A stretch of DNA of 64,000 nt from Henckelia pumila (GCF_033568475.1 NC_133123.1:5828001-5892000), one strand, 5' to 3'; numbered from the stretch's first letter, positions 1 to 19,988 are shown. The notes: generated by a model from the letters alone, not told the origin. Made by a program: numbers and translations.

Positions 1-1538
1 ATGTTTCAGTTTCACATGTTGAACCTAAGTTCATTGATGATGCTTTATTAGATGATTTTTGGATTATTGCTATGCAAGATGAATTGAATGAGTTTAAACG
101 TAATGATGTTTGGAATCTTGTTCCTAGGCCGCATGATAGATCTATTATTGGAACTAAATAGGTGTTTAGGAATAAACCTTATGAGCATGGCACTATCACT
201 AGAAATAAAGCTAGGCTAGTAGCTAAAGGATATAGTCAAGAAGAAGACATTGATTATGATGAGACATATGCGCCTGTTGCTAGACTAGAATCCATTCGCA
301 TGCTACTTGCTTTTGCTTGATCTAAAAATTTTAAGTTATTTCAAATGGATGTCAAGAGTGTATTTCTTAATGGTGAATTGAAAGAGGAGGTTTACATTGA
401 ACAACCTGATGGCTTTGTTGATGCTTTACTGTCTGATCATGTGTATAGATTAAACAAAGCTTTGTATGGATTGAAACAAGCTCCTAGAGCTTGGTATGAT
501 AAACTGTCTACTTTCTTGCTTTCAAATGGTTTTTCAAGAGGAAAGATCGACATTACTTTATTCAACAAGAATGTCAAAAATGATCTTTTGATTGTGCAAA
601 TTTATGTTGATGACATAATATTTGGTTCTACTAACGAAACTCTTTGTCAAGATTTCTCCAAACTTATGCAGGAATACTTTGAGATGAGCATGATGGGGGA
701 ACTTAACTATTTCCTCGGTTTGCAAATCAAACAGTGCAAGGATGGGTTCTTTGTGAACCAAAGCAAATACATCAAGGATATTCTAAAGAAGTTTGGGATG
801 GGGAATACAAAATCATCATCCACACCGATGAGCACAACAATCAGACTCGACAAGGATGAAAATGGTAAAACTGTAGATCAATCTTCCTTTCGTAGTATGA
901 TTGGCTCCTTACTTTATGCTACTATTAGTAGACCGAACATTATGTTTAGTGTTTGATTGTGTGCACGATTTCAATCATGTCCAAAGGAATTACACGCCTT
1001 AAAACGCATTTTCAAATATCTTTCAAATATTCCAAATCTCGGCTTGTGGTATTCGAAAAATTCTTTCTTTGATTTAAAAGCATACTGTGATACCGACTTT
1101 GGTGGATATAAGGTGGACAGGAAAAGCACTAGTGAAACCTGTTTCTTTTTAGGAAACTGTTTAGTTTCTTGGTTTTTCAAAAAGCAAAACTGTGTTGCGT
1201 TGTCAACGACCAAAGCCGAATATATGGCTGCCGGTAGTTGTTGTGCGCAAATTCTTTGGATGAAGCATCAATTGCTCGACTATGACGTCTCTTTTTCAAA
1301 AATCCCTATTTTCTATGACAATACTAGCGCCATTTGTCTTACAAAGAATCCGATTCAACATTCGCGCACCAAACATATTGACATTCGTCATCATTTTATT
1401 CGTGACCACATCGAACAAAATGAAGTTGAACTTCAATATATTGACACGTCAAATCAAATTGCCGATATTTTTACAAAACCACTAGATGAAAATACTTTTA
1501 TTTGTTTGCGTGGTGAACATGGCATGATTGAGTTGTAA
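1..1538 (+). pseudogene. copia pol fossil: reverse transcriptase and RNase H
   Basis: The translated sequence shows the copia RVT_2 region ([34 protein letters not shown], catalytic YVDDIIFG) followed by the copia-type RNase H region (TKAEYMAA, KHIDIRHHFIRDHI) and the end motif QIADIFTKPL. Order and spacing fit copia pol, where integrase precedes reverse transcriptase; integrase would lie before the window start. The reading frame is interrupted a few times, so the copy is broken. It is a fossil of an element polyprotein and not a host gene. Confidence 0.9.
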
Positions 1539-1741
1539 TCGCTTGTAGACATAAGTTAAAATTAATGTCATATTAAGGGGGAGCTTAATATTAAAAAAAA
1601 TCGAGCAAATTAATGTTGGAGAATACAAATTAATTGTATTTTTCAATACTATAAAGCTCATATTTTTATATGGTTTATCTGTTTAAGAATTAATTTGCAA
1701 AATTTAAAATTAAAGAGTCAAAAATCGCAATTTTACCTCAG

Positions 1742-2075
1742 GTGGATCGGAACCACCGATTATGGATCGGAACCATCGATTCCAGATCGGAAACACCGAT
1801 TAAGAATCGGAACTTCCGATCCCTATCCTGCCATTTTCTATTCTACGCGGTAATTTTCCCTCCAAGACATAGATCGGAACCTCCGATCACAAATCGGAAC
1901 TTCCGATCCACATCTTATCCGACTTTTTAAATTATTTTCACCGCCTTAAAATTAATTACCGCTTCAGGATCGGAACGTCCGAAGAACGTTCGGAGCTTCC
2001 GATCGACACGTGTCTTGATTTAAGTCGACCGCACGATCGGAACGTCCGATCGTAGATCGGAGCTTCCGATCAATT
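1742..2075. repeat. Cluster of quasi-palindromic GATCGGAA-N-TTCCGATC motifs
   Basis: About ten copies of a 16-18 bp motif of the form GATCGGAA(C/G)(N)TTCCGATC lie 20-60 bp apart between the end of pol and the extra ORF. Each copy is nearly its own reverse complement. The same motif occurs about ten more times inside the 3' LTR. Copies differ by one to three bases and spacing is irregular, so this is a dispersed internal motif and not a simple tandem repeat. Confidence 0.8.
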
Positions 2076-2167
2076 CCGTCCCTATAAATATCAGATCGCT
2101 CATTCCAATTTTTCACACCTAAAAATCATCTTCTTTTCTCCCTTTAATCCGATCCAAACCTCTCTAA

Positions 2168-3385
2168 ATGGCATCCAAACGCCGTCGTGCTTTAGCCACT
2201 ACAAGCCAAGCCCAATCCCATGATCCGACCCAGCCTGCCATCTCTAGACCCATTCCCGAAGACTATCAGAACCTTACTATTCATCCTGGTCGTATCTTAG
2301 ATTCTGCCTATTTGGCCCAGTCTCATCTCCTTCTGTTGGACCTTATCAAGGCTCAACAGTGGGAATCTTTTTTTCTTCCATCTGTCCCTGACTCCATCTA
2401 CATTTGTTTTATTCACGAGTTCTATGCCAATCTTGAACTTGTATTATGTCATGGTGAGATCACCATTGCCACGATTGTTCAAGGTAGGCATATTTGTTTT
2501 TCTTCTGCTGATTTGTCCTCTTGGTTTGATCTTTCCAGGAATGGACCCGGTGAATACTTCTCGCAAAACTGACCTCAAAATGATCCTACTTTTGATCGCG
2601 AGTTGTTACTTTCTACCATTCTTGGTCGTCCAGCTACTGCTGCTGATGATCGTATCCACCTCAAGAGTCTTTGTCCTGATTTTCAAATCATTCAAAAACT
2701 CATTACCACTTCTATTGTTTCTCGCAGTGGAGACCTCTCCACTTGCAAATATTTAGATTTATACATTCTATTTCATATCATTTCATCTCGACCTTTTAAC
2801 CTTTCGCGCTTTGTTATGCAGACTATGCATCACACGGCAAAGACGGTGAAAAATGTTTCTTTTCCTTATGCCCGGTTTATCAATCGGATTTTGAGTCGTT
2901 TTGATGTTGATTTTGAGGGGATATCTTCTATTGAAATCCCACCAAGTCACATCTTCAACCATCAGTCTATCACCAGGATGGATTTATCCTGGAATCCTGT
3001 GTACTCTCGATGGGTTAAAGATCGAGGAAGAGTATTTTCTAGATTTTCACCTATTTCTGCCTTTCATTTACCATATTCCTCTCTTCCCCACTCTATCCAA
3101 ATCAAAGGTTTTCGGAATGTTCCTCCTAACTCTGATATTCCATCATCTTCCGGTTTTGAAGCCTTTGCGGCAAACCTTGAAGATGTTCCTTTCCAAACTC
3201 CTGAGGTCCCTGCAACCCCAGCAAACCAATTCCCTAGCGACCGTCTATTCGAGACACTTCATCGTATGGAGACGAGCATGCATACTCACTTTTCCGAGTT
3301 GACTGCTAGAGTTGCTTTTTTGGAGACCCAATTTGATGAGTTCACCTCTCGCTATCCTCCGCCGACTCGCGATGATGACTCTTAG
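2168..3385 (+). pseudogene. Env-like / accessory ORF of the copia element, fossil
   Basis: This region starts with an ATG and a basic N-terminus (MASKRRRALA), followed by a segment resembling the plant-transposon-protein domain often seen after pol in SIRE-type elements (FIHEFYANLE, then VQGRHICFSSADLSSWFDL). The C-terminal part has a heptad-like helical stretch around 3250-3350 that may form a coiled coil. It is preceded by a TATA-like stretch (CCTATAAATATC near 2080). The coding region is broken, with about one interruption visible. No clear viral envelope signature (signal peptide, fusion peptide) can be seen, so env-like refers only to its position. Confidence 0.6.
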
Positions 3386-3686
3386 ATTTTATTTTTGCAT
3401 TTTAAGTTGTATTTGGTCTTATGTAAAATTTAAATTCTATTGGAATAAAATAGTTTATATTCATTCTCTTTTATTCACTTATTATTACTTTTTGCTTATC
3501 ACAAAAAGGGGGAGAATTAATTGGTTTAATAGTTAAATTGAGTAAAAACTATTTATTTGTTAAAAACTTTGTTGCTTATTTCAGGGGGAGTTTTTACATG
3601 CAATTTAAATAGTTATATGCTTTTTACTGTCTATTTTTATTTTTTATTTTTAACCAAGTTTTGTGATCATCAAAAAGGGGGGAGAT

Positions 3687-4828
3687 TGTTACGCCTTAAA
3701 CGCATATAAATCTCGATTGTGAGATTAATATTTTTAATGCATTAACAAGGCCCTTTTGTTTATGTTTTGATGATTAACAAATCTAGGTTAAAATGTTACT
3801 AATGTTTACAATGAGCTTATTACAGAGTTAAAATTTTCAAGGCTCAATTTCGTACAAGTTTATTCAAGATCAGAAACAAATTTCAAAGACTTATACTACT
3901 ACGAGTTCGGAAGTTCCGATTGGAGTTCGGAACCTCCGATCCGGAACAGAATGATCTTCGGAAGCTAAGGGACGATCGGACGTTTCGATCATGGTTCGGA
4001 AGCTCCGATCTATTTTCAAGGAATTTTATATTGTTCGGAAACAGAACGGAAGCTACGAAGTGACGAGATCGGAAGCACCGATCATAGATCGGAAGTTCCG
4101 ATCTACTACGGCGGCCTGATAATCTTGTCTGGAAGACTTTTGATCGACAACATATTTAATGCGCCGATCGGAAGCTCCGAAGTGAGATCGGAAGTTCCGA
4201 TCCTGTACAAACCGCGTGACTCAGAATTTAAATTTCGGAAGCTCCGATGCTGGGAACGGAAGTTCCGATCGATGCCGAATTTCCAACTATAAATAGAGGC
4301 ATTCTGAGACCATTTCTAGTATCCCAACATCTTCAAGTCTCTCAATCCTCTTAAGCATTATTTGAGCCATTTGTTGAGCAATTTGTAGCCCCTTTGAGCT
4401 TTCAAAATATATTCATATATCGAGTTGTATCCGGGGTTGTGAAAATCGTTGGTGTAAACACTTGAGTGTGAAACCAAGTGTTGTGTGATTGTTGAGGCTA
4501 TCCTTGGAGCCCTTAAGGCCAAGTGTTGAGTTGTATCGGCGCGGTGATCGTGTCAAGTTGTAAGACTATCCTTGGAGCCATCAAAGCCAAGTCGTTCGAA
4601 ATGCTAGTGGATCCTTGGTTAATCGATCTTAACCAAGAAGGGGAGACGTAGACGATTTATCGTCGAACTTCCATAAACATCTCTTATCCCTTTTACTGCT
4701 TTACATTACGCATTTATTTACTGCACTTATCATTAATTGCTTTAAGTCTTCCGCTTGCGTATTTGCATAATCGCTTTAAATTGCTAAAGTTGCCAATAGA
4801 ACCTAAATCCCCCCATTAGGTTCTAACA
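3687..4828 (+). repeat. 3' LTR of the copia element
   Basis: The LTR starts with TGTTACGCC directly after a polypurine tract (AAAAAGGGGGGAGA, ending 3685) and finishes with TTCTAACA, giving TG...CA ends and 1142 bp. A TATA box (CTATAAATAG, about 4288-4297) sits in the second half, so U3 is about 600 bp and holds the GATCGGAA-type motifs. Further GGGGGAG tracts at about 3507 and 3583 are extra polypurine tracts. The matching 5' LTR and target duplication are outside the window. Confidence 0.85.
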
Positions 4829-5480
4829 ACATAAAATATCTAAATAATTGTAAATAAATAAATTGATACCATAGAAAATAAATAAATATTTTTTAGCTAA
4901 AATTCTGATTTTTGTATACATGATTTTCTCGATAATATTTTGAAAAAAAAAATTAAATAAATAGTGATTTTGATAAAATATTTTTTAATATTTTAACTAT
5001 TAAAAATTTATTTAATATATTATTTTAATAAAAATATTACGTAAGTTCTACTAAAAATTAATTTAATGTTTCAAATTATATTTATAAAAAAAACTCATCA
5101 AAGCACCAAATTAAACTTCATCATAACATGTCATATGTTTTTTAATCAACAAATAAAAAATTGAAAGTTTATTTAAGTACAATAATTTTATAAGAGAATA
5201 TGACTAATAATAAATTGAAATGATGAAGCTGATTTTGAAATAGAATAATATTATTGCTTTAATTAATTTGTAGTATAAAAGACTATTATACTCTTTTTTT
5301 CATCATAATTTGGTCAAAACCAGGTGAACATGTACGAATTAAGTCATTAACAAGAGTTCGTATACCAATTTAACATTTAATCAATAGTTCATATATCAAA
5401 CTAATTTTTACTTTTAAAAAAATTATTAGTCGTTGTTTTTCAACATAAGTTTTAATAGAAAACATGTGGCTCTTTGAATA

Positions 5481-5691
5481 GGGTGATTCTATGCTACACT
5501 GGGTGAGTTACACTTCTTTTATATTTTTTATTAAGATGTTCGCGCGAACATCTTGTTGAAAAAAAATCATGTGGATCCCGATTGTATTTTTTTGTCATTT
5601 AGCATGATATTTTTGTCATTTAGGGAGATGTTCGCGCGAACTTCTCAAAAAAATTAGGGAGTATTTCACCCGGTGTAGCATAAAATCACCC
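5481..5691. mobile_element. Mutator-type MITE (211 bp) with 9-bp target duplication
   Basis: The left end GGGTGATTCTATGCTACACT and the reverse complement of the right end (GGGTGATTTTATGCTACACC) match over about 27 bp with few differences. The element is flanked on both sides by CTTTGAATA (5472-5480 and 5692-5700), a perfect 9-bp duplication as made by Mutator-like transposases. The interior holds a GATGTTCGCGCGAAC palindrome-type sequence near each end. It has no coding capacity, so it is a non-autonomous element. Confidence 0.9.
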
Positions 5692-8417
5692 CTTTGAATA
5701 TTTAGAACTGTATTGCAATCGAAGATTTAGTCGATGCGCGACAATCGGCAAAACCTTTGAATATTATGCTCTACTGAGAAGTTTGAAGCACCACCGTGAG
5801 GGGTAGGCTGGTAGCTAGCTAACTCTAATTTCTATTTATTTTTTGGGCGACCAGTCTCTAATTAATAAATTAAATTTTATGTGATGACCTTTTATGCGTA
5901 TTCCATGCACGCCCTTAATAATTAGGTGCTTTGGACCACATGATTGCACGTGCACCCGTCCACTCACCACTCGATCGGCCAAACAAATCCTAATTCAAAT
6001 TTATTTATAAATAATTTTTTAAATATTCAAATCTAAATAAATTAAATTGCTATTTGCACGAAGAAAATATTAAAAAATAGTTGATGGATTAATTTAGAGA
6101 TGGTTGTAAAATATTAGAAAATACAACTTCGATTCCTTTTAAAACACTTTTATCAGTTTATCTATCGACAAGACTTTTACTGTTTTAGATACTTATTTTT
6201 TACGCTAATTACGTACTCATTAATAGAATGATTGTATTTAATATTTTAAAATCAATCTTATATTTACCCAAAGCTCTCACAGACCCGATAAACAAAACCA
6301 TAATATAATCATTAAAAAGATGTAAAATTATTATTATAATCAATGCTGTTTACTTAACTTTGCATAGTGATTAATTATGATAATAGTTCAGTTAATGTGA
6401 GGAAAGACTAAGAAAATAAACATGCAAGATTGGTCAAACTGACACCTGCTCGCTCTCGTGCATTCTCGATATTTGTGAAATGTAAATTTGGCATTTCATA
6501 TTTGTCACGCACTGTCAAAAATAAAGGACACTTTTCAATCAACAAAAGTGTACTATCTCTGCTTATTTTCGACATGTGTGTGTTTACACTATAATTAATC
6601 AAAATTATTTTTTACTTCCTAATTTAATATATATTTTTTATTCTTTACTTCCAAAAAACTTCTTTAGATTAAAAGTATTTTATAAATATTTATTTTGTAT
6701 ATATAAAAATTTCTCACTGCATAATGTATGGCACGTACATGTATCGTATGTCATATTTAATGTAAATGGCGACAAAGAGAAGTAATGTAAAAACAGTCCC
6801 TCGAAAATTGAACCGAATAATATTGTGCTTTGACCACATATCCTACTATTAAGCACAAACCTCTGTTGCTTTCGGTGATCACTATTGTTTAGAGTAATTA
6901 ATATTTTAAAATTAATAAAATATAATATTTATATTTACCCCACACCAATTTTTTTGAAATAAAAATCTCCCAACAATACTTCATCACTCTTTTATATATC
7001 CCTTTTAACTCAAAAGCCAGTGCCAGTCGGATCAAATCTCACCTAATTAAATTAAAATTTATTATTCATCACAATATGATTCCATTTTTCATAAGTTTAT
7101 GTTCCATGATAGTAAAAGGCTGTTTCTCAAAGGCCAAACACCCTTCGACAACATACAAATCCCTCAATATCCGTTTCATTTACTTTATATGTTGGCGCAC
7201 GAATAATAGGGAAATATATTTTTAAAAAAAACTTTTTTTTTTGTTTTGGAAAACATTAAATTATATGTATATATGATGTCGATATTTTTATTATTATCAT
7301 AAATTTATTTATTTATGAATTTGCTTCTATTGGATAAATCAAGAGCTTTGGGTGATGCTTAAGTGATGTTAAAGACGAGAATGCATCAATATGTTTGTAT
7401 GATATCTTAATCATACAACAAAATTTAGAAACATAGTTATTAAATTATGTTACTTTTTTTTTTTTAAAAAAAAACAACATTAGAAAAGCTTGTTTGAATG
7501 GGAATTTCACCCGTTTTATATACGTCGTTGAAAGAAATGTTCCATGCGACAAACTTTTAGGAAGTGAATCATGAAATTAAACAACCTTTATACATAAGTT
7601 AAAATTTTTGACTTATAAAGAGGACTAGATTAATCGCAAGTTAATGAAGGAAGCATTACAATTGGTTGAGTTGCTTCACTTGTAACCTAACATTATATTC
7701 ATTAAGAATTGAGACTTTGCAAAAGTACTTTTAGTCAAAGAATGCTGCTGGGACCCCCCAATAATCAAGTTTATGAAAGAGATTGTTACTCATTATGCTT
7801 CTCATGCCTACATGTTTCCATGGGATATTTTATGTTCCACCGGGTAAATATTTTATTTACATGGTTTTGTTCAAAATATTTGTGCCAATATGATCTCAAT
7901 TGGAAAAAAATTGTGGATTTCATCGGTATTTTTTTTTTTAAAAAAAAAGATATTATTGTGAAGATCTTGACAAAAGATAGAGAAATATTTGTCACAATAT
8001 AACATATAATATCCATGTTTTCATCTACATGTGTACACACACACATCATATCTAAAGACCACCACCTAATTAATTCACGTGTCTGATCTATAGAGCAAAT
8101 TTTTGAAAAATAAAATGGAATAATAAAGGATAAATTTGTAAATTCCAAACACAAAATTTATAAGTTGCTGTAATCATTTTTTTACCATTTCGTCATAATA
8201 AAAGAAGTCTATATATTTACCAGTTCAATATCATGTGTGTGCGTGTTTGGGGTCACCATTTGGATAAAGATTAAACAACAAACTAATTATAATGCTTTGC
8301 CCGCAATTAGGGAACATGATGTCCAGTAATTATGTGCATTGATTTGATCTCTAATTCCAATTCTTGAAATTAATGCGATAATGATCATGTTTAGTTTTAG
8401 AGGATTCGTGAATGGTC

Positions 8418-8419
<2 letters not shown>

Positions 8420-8480
<61 letters not shown>
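8420..8480. repeat. (TA)n microsatellite
   Basis: About 30 perfect TA units run without interruption. It has no coding content. Confidence 0.97.
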
Positions 8481-8483
<3 letters not shown>

Positions 8484-9196
8484 GCTAAACTTGACCACTT
8501 AAATTTGCTTCTTGTCCATGTACATTGACCATGCATGTAACTTGATAATTACTGTGGTTCATAAAATACTTATTATTAAAACATAAAATGAATGTCGCCA
8601 TTCCTTTCATTTAGGTAACACAAAATTTTGCTTATGTATGCCGTTATATAAATATAGAACTTGATATGTTATTGATATCTCCAATAAATATATATACACA
8701 TAATTTGTTGATAATTAAGTGGAAAAATATACACAATATAAACTCCTAATTTACAATATGATGTACATGGAAACTATTAAGCGACAAGCTAATAAAATAA
8801 TATGAGATCAATCAATACAAATGTTGTGCATATCTACGACAATATTTGCTAATAATACTATTATCACATAGTTTTACTATTTATTTATTAATTAATTACA
8901 TTTCTGATCGGGACCTTAATGCTTAGTAGATGTGCAGATCCCAGGCTAGGTTGATCTCATTTCCAATGCTACAGATAAGTATAAATTTCACAGTCTGTAA
9001 TAACCTGTGAAAAAGGACTGTTTGCTTTTCAATTTCTCTAACATGTATTGAATTCAATCAAAAATATAAATATATATAGCTTAAAAATATATATATTTTA
9101 ATTAATATATAAGTTCAAAAAAAAGTAATAAACATATTCTTTTCAAATACGTACATACACGCACGCACCAGCCAGCCTTCCATAATCTTTGATATG

Positions 9197-9210
9197 ATGT
9201 ATATATAGGC
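9197..9210 (+). promoter_or_regulatory. Candidate TATA box of the CYP724 gene
   Basis: GTATATATAGG lies about 140 bp upstream of the CYP724 start codon, a plausible distance for a plant TATA box plus 5' UTR. TA-rich sequence is common here, so the call is tentative. Confidence 0.4.
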
Positions 9211-9345
9211 ATCAAGGGTAGTAGCCAGCATTTGTCACCCTGAAAAAGAGCAACTGATCTTTTAGGTCTTAATTCCTTTTGGGTTCGTAGGTATATATAT
9301 ATCCAACAAGATTAATTTGTAGGATCGAATCAAAATATTCTTGTC

Positions 9346-11902
<2,557 letters not shown>

Positions 11903-12407
11903 TGTTGCAACAATTTATGATATAATTGATTAATAGTCTCATAGTTTGTAAATTTATGTTTTCCTCGTTCATAAGCATTATAAGCTAAAACCATTGCTAG
12001 ATTCCGGAATTTTTAGTTGGGAACATAATTTTTTTGGTTAATCAACTTGATCAATTAAGTTTTCAAATTTTGATTTTGGTACTTTTAATTTTCGATTATG
12101 TTGATCTAGTTGCTGACGTATCATCGGACACATTAACAATGTCACATCTGCATTTTTCGTACGTTGCATTAAAACTCTAATATTAAAATTTGAAAACTAA
12201 TTAATGTCCAAGCATTGGGCTATTGATTCTGGGTCAATCTTGAGAGATTTCATCAACTTTTATTGTCTTCACTTATGTGTCACATGGAGGAAAATGGGCT
12301 ATTGAACAAGAAACAGAAATTCAGTACTGAACAAGTATTCAAGAACAATTGCCTTAACTTCAATTGAAATTCCCAAAAAGAAAATTTCCAAAATGTGTTG
12401 AAAAATC
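11903..12407. other. Intergenic spacer between convergent genes
   Basis: This stretch holds the 3' flanks of the CYP724 gene (+) and the subtilase gene (-). No further feature was recognised. Confidence 0.7.
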
Positions 12408-16471
<4,064 letters not shown>

Positions 16472-19400
16472 TGCTCTAAATTCCTAAAGTATAGCTTCTT
16501 TTGTTTTTTTTAACTTCTTTTTTTTTTTCGAAATCTAAGCTTCCACCCTCCCCTGATCTTGCCAAGTAAAGAAACAGTACTGTCGATACTCTCCAGTGTT
16601 GGTGTGCATTCACTATTTAAAACTTCTTTGTGGGTGACGTTGACCCTTTCAACGTGGAAAAGCTAGTGTGAATGTAAATAGGCTGGAATTTTATTGTAAA
16701 TTAATTGCATTTCAACGGCGCGGAAACCGTAGCTCGGATGGATAGTAGCAGCTAAGTGAAGTTTACAACGGATAAGTCGAATAAAAAATCCGTCTCACAA
16801 TAATCTTGTATGTTAGGAAAAAATTAGGTAAAACTCGAAATCAAGACGGAGACGAGGGATGCTCATATGCCTCACCTAAATTAAACGGTGTAGCGTATTA
16901 GACTAGTGTGGCGCTATAGCATATGCTTTTATTGGGGGTGGAGTGGAGTGGTGGTACCCAACCAGCCCACCCATTCATCGGCATGCTATATGCGCAAGAA
17001 ATGCTCCGAGCAAAATTATGAAGTTTCATTTTCAATGGTACGAGGACCACTGGAAGTTACAATATGTATAACAAAATAATATTCATCCGCAAACAGAAAT
17101 CCAAAAATTCATTACCAATCCATGTTCGTTTTAATTCAATTTCAATTTCATTGGATTTCATGATTGTTCAAAATATTCATCCGCAAACAGATATCAAAAA
17201 ATAATTGAAGAATTGATTAGAAATATATATGTGGAAACAAGTGATGTTTGCCCAATGAAGAAGGAAGTGTGTGTTGACAAATAGCATGTGGCCATTCTGG
17301 AGAGGGTCCTCCATATGCTTAAGAGAGCCGATGGTACGTTGTTCTTTTGCGTGCGAGGGGGACCCCCCCGTCTTGCACTCAAATTCAAACCTTTTTTCCA
17401 ATATTGGACCGTGTTCAAATAATCATCCGTAAAATCAAATTTATCGTACAAACTTTCTATTTTATCATTTAATTCATTCAAATAACCGTTATATATTTTC
17501 CAAGATTTAAGTTTGATGAGAGTATATTAGTAAAAAAAAATGAAAAAATCAAACAGAAAAAAAACAAGACATATATAATCGAGACGCAATGAGTATTAAA
17601 AATTGTTTTGGACGAAGAAGTACTTCGACATCAATCTCCACGCAGCTTTTTAAGAATGGTACCCACAAATTGGAGTCAACTTCTTGAAATCCAGTTCCCA
17701 CTTTGCTCTTCCCCTACACTTTTTTTATTATTATTATTATTATCATTCACATCATGCTTACATTAATCGAATGGAAACCCAAGATTATGAACAAAGAGAA
17801 TCGAAATCTGATAAACATGAGCTGGTTGAAGCTAGACTAGCTAGAACAAGTATATGAATTATAATTAATTAATATTTGAACATATAAAACTAATTTCCTG
17901 CTGGGTTTTGAATATAAATAATATATGAGAATTGTAAATAGAATCACATGGAAGATCTTCGTGTGCATAAACACGGCTAAGATCACGCAAGAATTTAATT
18001 GGGAAGGTATGATCCCAAGATCTTGTTAAATCTGAGACAACAGTTTTGAGTAAAACTTGGTGTACATGTTTCCACATATGCATATATATAGCATCCTAGC
18101 TAATTACATTATTGAAACTCGATGAAAATATTAAATGCTGCTTAGGCTCTACGTACGATCCAGTTGAACTGCAAGAATTACAGAATCGATTAAATTAATT
18201 AATAAGTTTTTAATCTAATATATGCATGGGGACCCCGTTTCACCGTGTCACGCTTGAGGCATTGATTAATACTTTGACTTTAATTTCTTTCTTGCCGAGT
18301 CGAAAAGATATATACATAACGGATTTGGTCACGAATATCAAAATTCAAAAAAAGTTAGCTGAAGTGGATGGGCTTTTAGCGAGTATACGCACGCACGCAC
18401 GCACGCACTTGACATGAACATATACATGCACGTCATCTTTTTATTCCACCATTGTTTTGACATACTAGGCTTCGCAAAAAGATGGGATTTGAAAATAAAA
18501 GGTCAAACTTGATAGCAACAGGATTCCATTCGTCGATTCGTGCACCTTTATTCTTTTTCTCTTATAAAATATTGTTTTTTTTTTAGAAAATAGATAGATG
18601 AATAAAGATTAATTAAAGTTTCTAACACTATCGAAATTAGAAAAAAAAAATTAATTTATCAGAGAATCAGAGATCACATAGAATGGAAGTTTTGACATTT
18701 GAGAGCGACCCAGCAAGATTTAATTTTCAGGGATTATATATGAAAATCGATATTGGTGATTTGGGGTAATCAAGTGCTAAAAGTTGGATTAGACTATAGT
18801 AAAGATATTTTTTTTCCTTTGATTTCTTCCAATCTTTGTAAACAATATGAATTTTCGCTAGCGGCTGGCATATTTATTGGTTTTTGCTCAGCCGATGAGA
18901 CGACCTTAATTCAATGGCCGAGGCTGAGATCTTGATGCCAACTAGTATCATGTTCGATTTTCGTTAACTGTGGATAGTTTTTCTAATTTATTTAGGTAGA
19001 TTTCAAGTTATCTTTGTAATTTTTTTAATCGAGATAAGTAAATTTTCAGTCTATACACAAATCAAGTCTATATACAAATCATGTCAGTAATACGAAAAAT
19101 TACATTATATTTTTTTAATTTGATCAAGATCATATGTGTACTAAAAAAAATATATAGTTTTTTATTCGAACTCTATCTATTTAAAAAAGAATGTCAGATT
19201 TTGGCCGGTTGGATCCACACAAAACAAGGCCCCTGTTTCCTATGTTTCTAGATAAAGTTATTAGGGATTGAGTATTATTCAAACGCATAATTAAAATACT
19301 CCCTAGTCCCAAATATTTGTATTCAATAAATGAAAAAAACAAAACAAAACAAAACAAAAACATATCAATTTTAAAAATAGCCCAAATTAATAGCAAAACC

Positions 19401-19695
19401 TGCAAGCCAGTGGCCAGCTTGAATTTAAACTGGTCCGATGGGCTTTATCCCAAACTCAAAAAAAAATTTGGGTTAGTTCAACTCGAGCAGACAAAATTTA
19501 GAGTAGTTCGCTTGTGAGACGGTCTCACGGATATTTTTTTCGTGACACAGATTAATTATATCTATATTTACAATAAAAAATATATTCTAGCCCAAATAGA
19601 AGATTTGTTTCATAAAATTAACTCATGAGACAGTCCAACTACAATTTTAAATTTATAAATTCTATGTAAAGTTTGACTTATTTATGACTCGGGGC
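16472..19695. other. Intergenic region upstream of the subtilase
   Basis: No gene was recognised. A TTTAAATAG stretch near 16615-16623 (read on the minus strand) could be the subtilase TATA box. There are short ATT and ACGC runs (17727-17745, 18387-18408). Around 19510-19640 lies a repeat-like segment with GAGACGGTCTCACGG. Small ORFs show no family signature. Confidence 0.55.
19508..19640. repeat. Dispersed repeat with GTGAGACGGTCTCAC ends
   Basis: The segment opens with TTGTGAGACGGTCTCACGG and closes with CTCATGAGACAGTC, giving imperfect inverted ends. Similar GAGAC-containing stretches occur near 45050 and 50770-50960, which suggests a small dispersed element. No target duplication could be defined. 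Confidence 0.35.
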
Positions 19696-19948
19696 TAGGG
19701 GTGCTAACGAGCCGAGCTCGAGCATACAATCGAGCTCGAGCTTGAGCTTTAAATATATGTGTTCGAGTAGCTCGCGAGCTGCTCGATAACATACACATAT
19801 ATAAAATATAATATAATTATATATATATATATATATATATTTACGGGAGCTGCTCGATAACACACACATATATAAAATATAATATAAATATATATATATA
19901 TATATAATGTATATAATATTTTATTTATTTATTTATTCATATATTTTG

Positions 19949-19988
<40 letters not shown>

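Larger units (their letters stand above)
1..4828 (+). mobile_element. Ty1/copia LTR retrotransposon, SIRE/Maximus-like, 3' part
   Basis: This is the 3' portion of a copia element whose 5' end lies outside the window. Visible parts in order are the reverse transcriptase and RNase H end of pol, a spacer rich in a GATCGGAA-type motif, an extra ORF of the env-like class, several GGGGGAG polypurine tracts, and a 3' LTR with TG...CA ends. An additional ORF between pol and the LTR, together with repeated polypurine tracts, is typical of the SIRE/Maximus lineage. The coding parts are broken, with only a handful of interruptions visible. The 5' LTR is not in the window, so age cannot be estimated from LTR divergence; the modest decay suggests it is not very old. 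Lineage assignment is inference. Confidence 0.85.
4829..9345. other. AT-rich intergenic region
   Basis: No gene is evident. Short ORFs on both strands lack recognisable domains, splice-linked extensions or coding-like composition. The region contains one clear MITE (5481-5691), a TA microsatellite (8420-8480) and the CYP724 promoter at its right end. Nothing else was recognised. Confidence 0.6.

Noticed and set aside
1742-4275. Regularly repeated 17-mers, CRISPR-like at first sight
   Set aside because: Spacing is irregular, repeats vary, and they lie in a plant retrotransposon; this is not a CRISPR array.
7709-8154. Overlapping open frames on both strands
   Set aside because: No recognisable domain, low-complexity residues and no splice context.
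17177-17481. Minus-strand open frames of 74-95 codons
   Set aside because: AT-rich composition, no domain and overlapping frames; no support for a gene.
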